A DNA stretch of 40,487 bases from Herbaspirillum sp. (GTDB lineage Bacteria; Pseudomonadota; Gammaproteobacteria; Burkholderiales; Burkholderiaceae_D). The DNA lies in NCBI GenBank assembly GCA_028292625.1, contig JAQGLY010000065.1, positions 1 to 40,487 on the forward strand, in the 5' to 3' direction. The first letter of the stretch is position 1, and each line of letters begins with the position of its first letter. The notes under the pieces are model-generated. The model saw nothing but the letters and a program-made list of their open reading frames with translations. It was not told the origin of the DNA and ran no database searches. Below are positions 8,845 through 16,576 of the stretch, piece after piece. The position numbers and the translations under genes are program-made.

Positions 8845-8873
8845 TTGCCAGCCCACAAAATGCCTCGTATAAT
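8845..8873 (+). promoter_or_regulatory. Sigma-70 promoter of tRNA-Val
   Basis: -35 TTGCCA (8845–8850), exactly 17 bases of spacer, and -10 TATAAT (8868–8873, perfect consensus). Expected transcription start is near 8880, five bases before the tRNA, as for a strong stable-RNA promoter. Confidence 0.88.
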
Positions 8874-8884
8874 CTCGCTTCTTT

Positions 8885-9140
<256 letters not shown>

Positions 9141-9255
9141 TCATGCGGTCGATACCGAACGCAAGGCGCTTGAGTAGGTGGCCGGCTGGTTCTGGATGCG
9201 ATGCGGCGATCCCTGCCGTCATCGCACCTTCAATTGTTCGATCGCGGTATTGCGG

Positions 9256-9441
9256 TTAAACGTCCGACCACAGTTTGCCGCCCGTCGCCCAGTTTTCTTG
9301 TTTGACATCCTAGATGATGATATCGACCGATTCGGCACTGCAAGCGAGCGTCGCGACGCTCGCTTCGGTCACTGCTTTGACAAACGCGCGCTTTTGTTCG
9401 ATGGTGCGGCCTTCAAATAATTGGACGTTGATAGTCGGCAT
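9256..9441 (-). pseudogene. 4-oxalocrotonate tautomerase-family gene with amber stop
   Basis: Starts MPTINVQLFEGRTIEQKRAF at ATG 9441 behind AGGGAAA. Pro2 becomes the N-terminal catalytic proline after Met removal, and Arg12 matches a family active-site position. Codon 44 (9312–9310) is TAG; the same frame then continues DVKQENWATGGKLWSDV to a TAA at 9258–9256. Read through, the protein would be 61 aa, exactly the family size, and the sequence after the stop is family-like. One base (most simply CAG to TAG) therefore separates it from an intact gene, suggesting recent loss, or a sequencing error. It lies 58 bases downstream of the class II aldolase gene on the same strand. Confidence 0.85.
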
Positions 9442-9499
9442 GAATTTCCCTTTGTCGGTTATTGAAAATACTGAGTAAAGTGTGTGATCTTCAATCGCC

Positions 9500-10264
9500 T
9501 TAATCGCGATAAGAAGGCGACAGCACATCGAGCTTGCGCAACAGCGCGGGCCATTCAAGGCAGCCTTCGGGCGAACCGTCGCCAAGCAGTTCTGTATAGG
9601 TTTTCGTGCAGATTTCATGCGATGGCATATTCAGCGGGCCGCCGCCGGATTGGGCCTTCAACTGGAAGGCGCACGCTTTATCCAGCGTATCCATCAAGAC
9701 ATACGCTTCTGCGATTGTGCGGCCGGCGATCAGCGTGCCGTGGTTGCGCAACAGCATTGCCGGATATGCGCCGAGATGCTCGATCAGGCGGCCCTGTTCG
9801 AGCGGCGACAGCGCCAGGCCTTCATAATCGTGATAAGCGATTTGCCGGTAAAAACGCATTGCATGTTGCGACAAGGGCAGCAAACCGCCTTGTTGCATAC
9901 CGACAGCGGTGCCGTTTTCGTTATGCAGATGCATGACGCACATCGCATCTTGCCGAGCCGTATGCACTGCGCCGTGAATTGCGAAGCCGGTCACGTTCAC
10001 GCGATCGGTCCGGTTGCCGATAATATTGCCCTGCAAATCGATCTTCACCAGATTCGACGCCGTAATTTCATCGAAGCTCAATCCGAACGGATTGATCAGG
10101 AAACGGCCTTCCTCGCCCGGCACCGCGGCAGAGATATGCGTATAGATCAGATCGTCCCAGTTTTTTAACGCGCACAGGCGGTAACAGGCCGCCAGATCGA
10201 GGCGAACCCGCCATTCGGCGTCGCCGATGCCGGTCGGTGCGGTTTTGATGGACGGAGCGTTCAT
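9500..10264 (-). CDS. Class II aldolase/adducin-domain protein
   Basis: Zinc-type aldolase fold related to fuculose-phosphate aldolase and ribulose-5-phosphate 4-epimerase; true substrate unknown. 254 aa from ATG 10264 (MNAPSIKTAP), chosen because the preceding 10 codons do not resemble the family. Metal ligands are visible: His112 and His114 in MHLHNENG and His175 in LRNHGTLI. Also GRFLINPFGLSFDEITAS (the phosphate or carboxylate side). The C-terminus (ECLEWPALLRKLD type) is typical of the subfamily common in Burkholderiales whose members lack a known reaction. No strong ribosome binding site. The interrupted tautomerase follows on the same strand, which may indicate a small catabolic pair. 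Confidence 0.88.
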   Translation of the reverse strand: MNAPSIKTAPTGIGDAEWRVRLDLAACYRLCALKNWDDLIYTHISAAVPGEEGRFLINPFGLSFDEITASNLVKIDLQGNIIGNRTDRVNVTGFAIHGAVHTARQDAMCVMHLHNENGTAVGMQQGGLLPLSQHAMRFYRQIAYHDYEGLALSPLEQGRLIEHLGAYPAMLLRNHGTLIAGRTIAEAYVLMDTLDKACAFQLKAQSGGGPLNMPSHEICTKTYTELLGDGSPEGCLEWPALLRKLDVLSPSYRD

Positions 10265-10336
10265 ATTTAGGCCAATTGTTTCATCGAAGAGCATTGAGTA
10301 TCGTTGCAGTGAAAGCTAATTATCCAGAGCGATAAA

Positions 10337-10350
10337 TTATAACGTTATAA
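10337..10350. promoter_or_regulatory. Perfect 14-bp palindrome, operator-like
   Basis: TTATAACGTTATAA is a perfect palindrome in the divergent intergenic region, 73 bases upstream of the aldolase start on the minus strand. Its AT-rich symmetric form fits a homodimeric repressor or activator site overlapping an aldolase promoter. No regulator gene is adjacent. Confidence 0.45.
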
Positions 10351-10502
10351 GTTAAACGGCAGGCGTGAAGAAAGCTGCATCCATACCGCCCGCCAGCACG
10401 CACACTACAACAAAAATGCGCTTGTCTTTCAGGCTGGCAGCGCCGGGAATGACTGCGGCGCGGAATGTATCTTTGCGGCAATAGTTGCCCGGTTCCAACT
10501 AA

Positions 10503-10529
10503 TAAAGTAATCCCAAAACTCACCGTTAA
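10503..10529 (+). promoter_or_regulatory. Sigma-28 (FliA)-like promoter of the chemotaxis receptor gene
   Basis: -35 TAAAGTAA (10503–10510), 11-base spacer, -10 ACCGTTAA (10522–10529). Against the enterobacterial FliA consensus TAAAGTTT-N11-GCCGATAA this is 6/8 and 6/8 with exact spacing. The gene 80 bases downstream encodes a methyl-accepting chemotaxis protein, the class of gene expected under FliA. Confidence 0.6.
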
Positions 10530-10537
10530 TAAGCTGG

Positions 10538-10568
10538 CGCCGAATTTTATTTTTCGGCGGCCGCCGAA
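10538..10568 (+). promoter_or_regulatory. Leader with alternative hairpins, including a 16-bp palindrome
   Basis: CGCCGAA (10538–10544), TTCGGCG (10553–10559) and CGCCGAA (10562–10568). The middle arm can pair with either flank, and the right-hand pair forms the perfect palindrome TTCGGCGGCCGCCGAA. It lies in the predicted 5' untranslated region of the receptor gene. No T-run follows, so it is not a terminator. Confidence 0.45.
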
Positions 10569-10609
10569 GATTGCGTCCATCCCTCATCGAAATAATGCAC
10601 GGAGATATT

Positions 10610-12184
10610 ATGTTCAGGAACATATCTATTAAGACCCGCTTGGCCGCTACCATGGGATTCATGGGGTTGATGCTGACGGTCGGGGGCGCAATGGGGATCG
10701 TCGGCATGCACACCACGTATGCCGCGTTGGAACGTGTTTATCAGAATCAGCTCCCTTCCTCGATTGCGATCAGTGCGACGGTGACGCGACTGTTTCAGGC
10801 GAGGAGCGCACTCGACCGCGTGGTGATGGAGCCCGATGCGCCGAACGCGGAGGAGACCATCAAGCGCGCCGAGAATTTTCAACTGCTGTCCGACACCGCG
10901 TGGAAATCCTACCTGGCGCTGCCGGCGGACGCGGATGAGAAAAAGCTCATCGATAATGTCACGGCCACGCGCGAGATCTATTTGCGTGACGGCGTCCTGG
11001 CCATGATCACCGCTCTGCGCGCGGGCCGAAACGAGGAGGCGCGCAGCATCATGCTGACTAAAATAGCGGCGCTGTTCGCCCCGTTTGAGCAGAGCGCCCG
11101 CGAACTCGCCGATTTTCAAATGACGACTGCCGCCAAATCGTTTGACGAAAGCAACGCGACGTATCGGAAATTCCGCTATGCGGCGATTATCGGCATCGGG
11201 CTGGGTTTGCTGACGGCGTTCTTGTCGGCCATGTTTTTGATGAGAGCCATCATGCATCCGCTGCAGGAGATGCTGGTCCATTTTGCGGCCATCGCCAAAG
11301 GCGATTTGTCCAATGTGGTGGTAGTGAAACGCAAAGATGAAATGGGCCTGCTGATGGGAGGGCTGGCGCAGATGCAGCAAAGCTTGACCACCACCGTCGC
11401 CAACGTGCGGCAGGGCACCGCCGCCATCGGCGTGGCGACGACGCAAATCTCCGCCGGCAATCTCGATCTGTCCAGTCGCACCGAGCAACAGGCCGCCTCG
11501 CTGGAAGAAACGGCGTCGTCGATGGAGCAACTGACTTCCACGGTCAAGCAAAATGCCGACAATGCGCGCCAGGCGAATCAAATGGCGCTGACTGCTTCCG
11601 CAGTCGCCGAAAAAGGCGGAACGGTGGTCTCGCGCGTGGTCGACACGATGGATGGCATCAACGCGTCCGCGCGCAAAATCGCGGACATCATCAGCGTGAT
11701 CGACGGCATTGCCTTTCAGACCAATATTCTGGCGCTCAATGCCGCGGTGGAAGCCGCCCGCGCCGGCGAGCAGGGCCGCGGCTTCGCGGTGGTCGCCAGC
11801 GAAGTGCGCAGCCTGGCGCAGCGGTCGGCCGCGGCCGCCAAGGAAATCAAGGGGCTGATCGACGATTCGGTGCTGAAAGTCGATAGCGGCAGCAAGCTGG
11901 TGGCCGAGGCCGGGACGACGATGATTGAAGTGGTCGCCAGCGTGAAACAGGTTGCCGATGTCATGTCCGAAATATTGGCGGCGAGCGTCGAGCAGAGCGC
12001 CGGCATCGAGCAGGTCAATCAGGCAGTGACGCAAATGGATCAGGCGACCCAGCAAAATGCCGCGCTGGTCGAGGAAGCGGCCGCGGCGGCCGCATCCTTG
12101 CAGGACCAGGCCGGCCGGCTGGTGCAGGCGGTGGCGGTGTTCAAGCTGGGCGCGGGCGCGCCGGCACGTTTGCAGACGGCGTGA
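10610..12184 (+). CDS. Methyl-accepting chemotaxis protein
   Basis: Inner-membrane chemoreceptor feeding CheA/CheW. 524 aa from ATG 10610, which has GGAG six bases upstream. Order: TM1 (about 11–33), periplasmic four-helix-bundle-type domain (about 34–188), TM2 (about 190–213), HAMP (about 214–266), signalling domain. The hairpin tip [20 protein letters not shown] (about 381–398) is the highly conserved CheA/CheW contact, with methylation-helix repeats such as [20 protein letters not shown] on the way in. The C-terminus ([13 protein letters not shown]) carries no NWETF-type CheR/CheB tether. The ligand is unknown; the short periplasmic domain fits amino-acid or small-molecule sensors. The sigma-28-like promoter upstream supports flagellar-class expression. 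Confidence 0.95.
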   Translation: MFRNISIKTRLAATMGFMGLMLTVGGAMGIVGMHTTYAALERVYQNQLPSSIAISATVTRLFQARSALDRVVMEPDAPNAEETIKRAENFQLLSDTAWKSYLALPADADEKKLIDNVTATREIYLRDGVLAMITALRAGRNEEARSIMLTKIAALFAPFEQSARELADFQMTTAAKSFDESNATYRKFRYAAIIGIGLGLLTAFLSAMFLMRAIMHPLQEMLVHFAAIAKGDLSNVVVVKRKDEMGLLMGGLAQMQQSLTTTVANVRQGTAAIGVATTQISAGNLDLSSRTEQQAASLEETASSMEQLTSTVKQNADNARQANQMALTASAVAEKGGTVVSRVVDTMDGINASARKIADIISVIDGIAFQTNILALNAAVEAARAGEQGRGFAVVASEVRSLAQRSAAAAKEIKGLIDDSVLKVDSGSKLVAEAGTTMIEVVASVKQVADVMSEILAASVEQSAGIEQVNQAVTQMDQATQQNAALVEEAAAAAASLQDQAGRLVQAVAVFKLGAGAPARLQTA

Positions 12185-12234
12185 CCAAGGCTGGCCCGAT
12201 CCGAATTTAATACACGCTCTTCATCAAGTCTTAC

Positions 12235-12255
12235 CGGACAATACGTGCTTGTCCG
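12235..12255. repeat. 7-bp inverted repeat downstream of the receptor gene
   Basis: CGGACAA (12235–12241) and TTGTCCG (12249–12255) around TACGTGC. No T-run follows. It may act in 3'-end processing of the receptor transcript or as a site in the dodecin upstream region. Confidence 0.35.
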
Positions 12256-12315
12256 ATGGAGCGTGTCATCCTTGCTGCTTATAGTGAATTTCCACTTATC
12301 GACCGGCAGAAGATA

Positions 12316-12540
12316 ATGAGCGAGCACACTTACAAAGTAATTGAAATCGTCGGTTCTTCCCAGACCGGCAATGACGATGCGATCAAAAATGCGATCGCCG
12401 AGGCCAGCAGGACCCTCAAGCACATCGGCTGGTTTGAAGTGGTGAAGCAGACCGGTCATGTCGAAGACGGCCGTATTCATCATTTTCAGGCCACGTTGAA
12501 GATCGGTTTCCGGCTCGACCAGCAGGTTTCGGGCCACTGA
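12316..12540 (+). CDS. Dodecin, flavin-binding protein
   Basis: Dodecins form hollow dodecamers that store or sequester flavin (FMN, riboflavin or lumichrome) in the cytoplasm. 74 aa, family length, start ATG 12316 behind AGAAG; the frame is open 20 codons further but those are not family-like. The beta-alpha-beta-beta pattern is present: HTYKVIEIVGSSQTGNDDAI, a helix, GWFEVVKQTGHV, then HHFQATLKIGFRL. Trp39 and Gln58 correspond to the flavin-stacking Trp and the pore-side Gln described for archaeal dodecin. It is followed by a hypothetical gene 59 bases downstream that may be co-transcribed. Confidence 0.94.
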   Translation: MSEHTYKVIEIVGSSQTGNDDAIKNAIAEASRTLKHIGWFEVVKQTGHVEDGRIHHFQATLKIGFRLDQQVSGH

Positions 12541-12599
12541 ATCCAGAGTGTCCCGCATCACGAATTTCCAATGCCGCCGGAGAGCAACAGGAGGCGATC

Positions 12600-13028
12600 A
12601 TGATCAATCCATCTCATCCCGCTAAAGAGCCCTTGAGCGGCAAATCGGGACAGGCGCCCGTTGCGCCCACCCATGGCGGCGGCGTCAAGACCGGCGGCGT
12701 TGCCACGCCCAAGGACATTCATTACGATCCCGCGGGAAAACCGATATCGTTCGGCAGCGGCAGCATGTGCGGCCAGCAGGCCGGCGGCGATTTGACCGGA
12801 CGCGACCCGGAACGGCGCGACGATAATTTCATCGATGACGCCAGCGTCAGTGCGAACGCTCAGTTAGGCCGGGACATCGGTACGCGGGTCGACGATTTCG
12901 GAGCGGAAACCGCGCCGCAGCCCCCGCAGACGCCGATTGAGCCGGACGGCACGGAAGATCCGCTGGCCGGGCTCGACGACGAGATGAGCGTGTCGAACAA
13001 CAAGGATAAGGCGGGGCAAAAAAACTGA
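12600..13028 (+). CDS. Hypothetical hydrophilic, probably disordered protein, 142 aa
   Basis: Family not recognised. A strong AGGAGG precedes ATG 12600 with six-base spacing. The sequence is rich in Gly, Pro, Asp and Ala with few hydrophobic residues: a glycine-rich N-terminal part (THGGGVKTGGVATP), a single Cys in SGSMCGQQAGG, an acidic middle (GRDPERRDDNFIDDASV), and a Pro/Asp-rich C-terminus. No signal peptide or membrane helix. Composition resembles intrinsically disordered stress-associated proteins, but that is only a compositional remark. Downstream of dodecin and before a bidirectional terminator. Confidence 0.72.
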   Translation: MINPSHPAKEPLSGKSGQAPVAPTHGGGVKTGGVATPKDIHYDPAGKPISFGSGSMCGQQAGGDLTGRDPERRDDNFIDDASVSANAQLGRDIGTRVDDFGAETAPQPPQTPIEPDGTEDPLAGLDDEMSVSNNKDKAGQKN

Positions 13029-13039
13029 TCCCAAAATCC

Positions 13040-13069
13040 AACCGCCCGGAGGTTTCCCCCCGGGCGGTT
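13040..13069. terminator. Bidirectional intrinsic terminator
   Basis: AACCGCCCGG (13040–13049) pairs perfectly with CCGGGCGGTT (13060–13069) around a 10-base loop, between the converging hypothetical gene (ends 13028) and lipoprotein gene (ends 13119). Plus strand is followed by TTTG and minus strand by GGATTTTGG; the T-runs are short, so it may be aided by other factors. Confidence 0.7.
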
Positions 13070-13118
13070 TGCCATTCTGCATTCGCTTCAGCGTCAATGC
13101 AGCCCTGCGTTTTTCCGG

Positions 13119-13418
13119 TTATTTGCTGCCGCCGGAAGTATCTCCGGAGCTGCCTGTAGCGCTACCGGCGCTGCCGCCGCCCGCAGCGCTACCGGTGCTG
13201 CCGGGGGTGCCAGTCGTGGAGCCGCTAGTGGGCGCATCCGGAGCAGTGGACGATGGGGGAGTACTCGGAGGGGTGGAAGAAGTCGATGGCGTAGCCGGCG
13301 CCGGCGTACTCATGGGCGCCGTGTCGGTACTAGGCGCAGGCGTTTGATCTGCCTTTTTACAACCGGCAAGAGCAGCCAGCACGACGGCGGCAGCGAGTAG
13401 GGATTTACGGATTACCAT
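13119..13418 (-). CDS. Small low-complexity lipoprotein, 99 aa
   Basis: Predicted to be lipidated at the cell envelope. The start at ATG 13418 is set by AAGGAGG at five-base spacing. The signal peptide is MVIRKSLLAAAVVLAALAGC with lipobox ALAGC and lipidated Cys20; the following KKADQ lacks the Asp+2 inner-membrane retention signal, so outer-membrane sorting is likely. The mature part is almost only Ser, Thr, Pro, Gly and Ala (APSTDTAPMSTPAPATPSTS), a flexible linker-like tail with no recognisable domain. Function unknown. Confidence 0.8.
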   Translation of the reverse strand: MVIRKSLLAAAVVLAALAGCKKADQTPAPSTDTAPMSTPAPATPSTSSTPPSTPPSSTAPDAPTSGSTTGTPGSTGSAAGGGSAGSATGSSGDTSGGSK

Positions 13419-13717
13419 AGTGGCCTCCTTAAAATTGATCAAATATGGTTCTTACGCCAATTAGGCGGCGCTGAATCGCTAATGTTCCGTGTAATGCACG
13501 GGGTGCGATGTAGGAAAACGGCTTATTCGGCTGTAGGGATGAGGCTACACTCGGGCCGGTTTTTTCCGCGCCTGCGCGAATTCGGGTAAGCTCTGCGCCT
13601 CTGCGGCGAAGCGATGCAAACGGGTATGAAACGGGCATGTATGTCGATTTCCCTGGTCTTCGGCGTCCGTCGCGCAATACTTTTTCCCGCAAGTCCATCA
13701 TTACCGGTCGAAACGAC
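13419..13717. other. Divergent intergenic region
   Basis: 299 bases between the lipoprotein gene (minus) and the 77-aa gene (plus). It must hold both promoters, but I could not single out a convincing -35/-10 pair for either. No RNA gene or repeat recognised. Confidence 0.4.
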
Positions 13718-13951
13718 ATGACATACGAAGAATATCTGGACGAGGTCACCACCTTGCTGACCGAGCTTTACGGTCTGACGGACGCGGCCGCGATCAAGCA
13801 TGTGATGCGCGCTCAGGCGCAGGATTTTTTTACCTTGCACGACGAAGATCCGGCCATGCGTACGCAAGAACGCGCGGAGCAGGATGCGAAAACGATTTTT
13901 GCGGAAAAAAACAAATCTCGTCCCGACGCGTTTCATAAGCGTGGAAAATGA
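13718..13951 (+). CDS. Small conserved-looking hypothetical protein, 77 aa
   Basis: Starts MTYEEYLDEVTTLLTELYGL at ATG 13718; the frame is open upstream to 13637 but that part (many Arg/Pro/Ser) is not protein-like. Predicted all-helical and soluble, with a first helix of mixed acidic and leucine residues, then AAAIKHVMRAQAQDFFTLHD, then acidic-basic helix MRTQERAEQDAKTIFAEKNK. I do not know the family; it recalls small proteins seen in related Burkholderiales (from memory). Its stop TGA overlaps the ATG of the methyltransferase gene (ATGA), so the two are translationally coupled. Confidence 0.7.
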   Translation: MTYEEYLDEVTTLLTELYGLTDAAAIKHVMRAQAQDFFTLHDEDPAMRTQERAEQDAKTIFAEKNKSRPDAFHKRGK

Positions 13952-15153
13952 TGCCGGCAATGACTGATTCAAGCCTTACCCCTGCCGTACCGGAAAGCCC
14001 GCCCATGATCCACTGGATCGAGGACGGCCGGCCGTGCGCCGCGCGCTGGCGTTCGGAAAGCGGCATGCCGGCGCCGAAACGCGTGCAGATCGCGGACGAC
14101 CGCATCAGCGCCGACAGCGCTTACCGGCTGGCATGCGAGGGCACGGGTTTGTTGTGGCGCGGCGATTTTCAGAATGCGCGGCAATTGCTGCAGGCGCTGG
14201 CGCGGCGCATCGACCGTCCGGCCAAGGTCAAGCGCGCGCGTCCGGCCAAAAACGAGGCGCAGTCCGCGCAGCCGCCCATTCCCGCGCAAGCCTTTCATCT
14301 ACACCGGCAGGCGCAGTCGCAGCGTGCGCGCGTGCTGGCGATGCTGCTGCTGCCGCACGACAGCGACCACGGTGTGCCGCTGCGCCGCGCGCCGGATGTG
14401 CGCCAGGCCTGCGGCGATGCATATGGCGCGGCCGACGCGCCATATGTGGCGTCCCTGCGCGAACTGCTCGGGCTGATCGGCGCCTATGAATGGCGCAAGA
14501 ACGGCGTGCCGGTCGCGGCGCTGGGCGAACGCATTCATCCGCATTACGGCGTATTCGCGCCGGTGCGCGGCGAATATGTGGATCTGGTGGCCGCCGCGCC
14601 GCTGCCGGCGGGCGGCGCGGCGCTGGCTTTCGATATCGGCACCGGCACCGGCGTGCTGGCGGCGTTGCTGGCGCGCCGCGGCGTGGCGCGCATCGTCGCC
14701 ACCGATCAGGACCCGCGCGCGCTGGCGTGCGCCCGGGAAAACATGAGCCGGCTGGGATTGCCGCAGGTCGAATTGTTGCAGGCGGATTTGTTTCCGCCGG
14801 GGCGCGCGGCGCTGGTGGTATGCAATCCGCCATGGCTGCCGGCACGTCCGAATGCGCCGATCGAGCATGCGGTATATGATCCTGAGAGCCGCATGTTGCG
14901 CGGATTTCTACAGGGTTTGCCGGCGCATCTGACGCCGGGCGGCGAGGGCTGGCTGATCTTGTCGGATCTGGCCGAACATCTCGGACTGCGCACGCGCGAC
15001 GCCTTGACCGCCATGTTCGCCGAGGCCGGACTGCGGGTGGCGGGCAAACATGACATACGGCCGCAACATCCGCGCGTCGACGACGCGACGGATGTATTGC
15101 ATGCCGCGCGCGCCGCCGAAATCACCTCGCTGTGGCGTCTGGTTCCGGCATAA
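13948..15153 (+). CDS. Class I SAM-dependent methyltransferase
   Basis: Predicted to transfer a methyl group from S-adenosylmethionine. The catalytic domain is in the C-terminal half: motif I FDIGTGTGVLAALLARRG (about 228–245), acidic residue of motif II in VATDQDPRAL, and NPPW (293–296), the (N/D)PPY-type motif found in enzymes that methylate planar amide or amine nitrogens (the HemK/PrmC and RlmG/RsmC 'MTS' groups). The N-terminal ~200 residues hold a substrate-recognition region I cannot assign (EGTGLLWRGDFQNARQLLQA, then LRELLGLIGAYEWRKNG). 401 aa from ATG 13948; ATGs at 13951 and 13960 are alternatives. The target (protein Gln, rRNA base or small molecule) is undecided. Glutathione reductase starts 37 bases downstream. 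Confidence 0.87.
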   Translation: MMPAMTDSSLTPAVPESPPMIHWIEDGRPCAARWRSESGMPAPKRVQIADDRISADSAYRLACEGTGLLWRGDFQNARQLLQALARRIDRPAKVKRARPAKNEAQSAQPPIPAQAFHLHRQAQSQRARVLAMLLLPHDSDHGVPLRRAPDVRQACGDAYGAADAPYVASLRELLGLIGAYEWRKNGVPVAALGERIHPHYGVFAPVRGEYVDLVAAAPLPAGGAALAFDIGTGTGVLAALLARRGVARIVATDQDPRALACARENMSRLGLPQVELLQADLFPPGRAALVVCNPPWLPARPNAPIEHAVYDPESRMLRGFLQGLPAHLTPGGEGWLILSDLAEHLGLRTRDALTAMFAEAGLRVAGKHDIRPQHPRVDDATDVLHAARAAEITSLWRLVPA

Positions 15154-15190
15154 GCGTTGCCGGCAGGCCAGATCAATTAACAGGATGATA

Positions 15191-16543
15191 ATGAGCGATT
15201 ACGACTACGATTTATTCACCATTGGCGGCGGTTCGGGTGGCGTGCGGGCAAGCCGCTTTGCCGCGCAATACGGCGCGAAAGTAGCATTGGCCGAAAAACA
15301 ATATCTTGGCGGCACTTGCGTCAACGTCGGCTGCATTCCCAAAAAACTGATGTCGTATGCGGCGCATTTTCATGACGATTTCGCGGAGGCGAAAAATTTC
15401 GGCTGGCAGGTGGGCGACACGCATTTCGACTGGACCACGCTGATCGCCAACAAGGACAAGGAAATCGGCCGCCTCAACGGGATCTACCGCAAGTTGCTCG
15501 ACGGCGCCGGTGTCGCGATTTTCGACGGCCACGCCACGATCGAGGATGCGCATACGGTGCTGGTCAACGGCCGGCGTATCAGCGCGCGCTACATCCTGAT
15601 TGCGACCGGCGGCCATCCGACCTTGCCGGATTTGCCCGGCAAGCAGCACGGTATTACTTCCGACCAGTTTTTCCACATGCCTTCGCTGCCGCAGCGGGTG
15701 GTGGTGGCGGGCGGCGGCTACATCGCGGTGGAGCTGGCGGCGATCCTGAATGGACTCGGCAGCAAGGTGACCCTGCTCAGCCGCGGCCCGCAATTGCTGC
15801 GCGCGATGGACGCGGATCTGGGCGTGTTTCTGGCGGCGGAAATGAAGAAAAAGGGCATCGATGTGCGCTGCAATGCGGCGATCGCGTCGATTGCCGAAGA
15901 CGGCGGCAGGAAACAACTGTATTTGAAGAACGGCGATGAAATCGATGCCGATTGCATATTGTTCGCGACCGGCCGCCACGCCAATACCGAAAAGCTGGGG
16001 CTGCAAGCGGCCGGCGTCGAGGTCAAGCAAAACGGCGCGGTGATCGTCGACCAGAATTTTCGCACCAGCGTGCCGTCGATTTATGCGGTCGGCGATGTGA
16101 TCGACCGGGTGGCGTTGACGCCGGTGGCGCTGGCCGAAGGCATGGTGGTGGCGTCGGCGCTATTCCAGGACGGCGGCCGCAAGATTTCCTATGAAAATAT
16201 TCCGACGGCGGTATTCAGTCATCCGAATATCGGCACGGTCGGTCTGACCGAAGCGGCGGCGCGTGACAAATGTGGCGACGGCGTCCTCATTTTCAAGAGC
16301 GAATTCAGGGCGCTCAAACATACGCTGAGCGGTTCCGACGAACGGGTATTGATGAAGCTGGTGGTCGACGCCAAAAGCGACCGGGTGCTCGGCATGCATA
16401 TGGTGGGCGCGGGCGCGGCGGAGATCCTGCAGGGTTTTGCGGCGGCCATGCAATGCGGCATGACCAAGGCGCAATTGGATATGACGATCGGCATTCATCC
16501 GACCAGCGCCGAAGAATTCGTGACGATGCGCACGCCCGTGTGA
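15191..16543 (+). CDS. gor: Glutathione-disulfide reductase
   Basis: NADPH-dependent flavoenzyme keeping glutathione reduced in the cytoplasm. 450 aa, family length, from ATG 15191 with AGG six bases upstream (ATG 15185 is the alternative). FAD-binding GGGSGGVRASR at the N-terminus, redox-active disulfide Cys43/Cys48 in GGTCVNVGCIPKK, NADPH site GGGYIAVELAAILNGLG with the following SRG (Arg contacting the 2'-phosphate), second FAD motif YAVGDV, and the C-terminal catalytic pair His436/Glu441 in HPTSAEEF. These separate it from lipoamide dehydrogenase and favour glutathione reductase. Likely co-transcribed with the methyltransferase. Confidence 0.94.
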   Translation: MSDYDYDLFTIGGGSGGVRASRFAAQYGAKVALAEKQYLGGTCVNVGCIPKKLMSYAAHFHDDFAEAKNFGWQVGDTHFDWTTLIANKDKEIGRLNGIYRKLLDGAGVAIFDGHATIEDAHTVLVNGRRISARYILIATGGHPTLPDLPGKQHGITSDQFFHMPSLPQRVVVAGGGYIAVELAAILNGLGSKVTLLSRGPQLLRAMDADLGVFLAAEMKKKGIDVRCNAAIASIAEDGGRKQLYLKNGDEIDADCILFATGRHANTEKLGLQAAGVEVKQNGAVIVDQNFRTSVPSIYAVGDVIDRVALTPVALAEGMVVASALFQDGGRKISYENIPTAVFSHPNIGTVGLTEAAARDKCGDGVLIFKSEFRALKHTLSGSDERVLMKLVVDAKSDRVLGMHMVGAGAAEILQGFAAAMQCGMTKAQLDMTIGIHPTSAEEFVTMRTPV

Positions 16544-16545
16544 GC

Positions 16546-16566
16546 CGGCGGCAATGAATGCCGCCG
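16546..16566. terminator. Hairpin between convergent gor and pldA genes
   Basis: CGGCGGCA (16546–16553) pairs with TGCCGCCG (16559–16566) around ATGAA, starting three bases after the gor stop and ending ten bases before the pldA stop. No T-run on either side, so termination is inferred from position. Confidence 0.45.
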
Positions 16567-16576
16567 CCAGCCGCAC

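Noticed and set aside
9484..10168. Plus-strand frames over the aldolase gene (up to 183 codons)
   Set aside because: Antisense shadows; the minus-strand aldolase has its metal-binding histidines and normal length.
10320..10580. 86-codon minus-strand frame between aldolase and receptor genes
   Set aside because: No homology by eye and no ribosome binding site; overlaps the promoter and palindromes.
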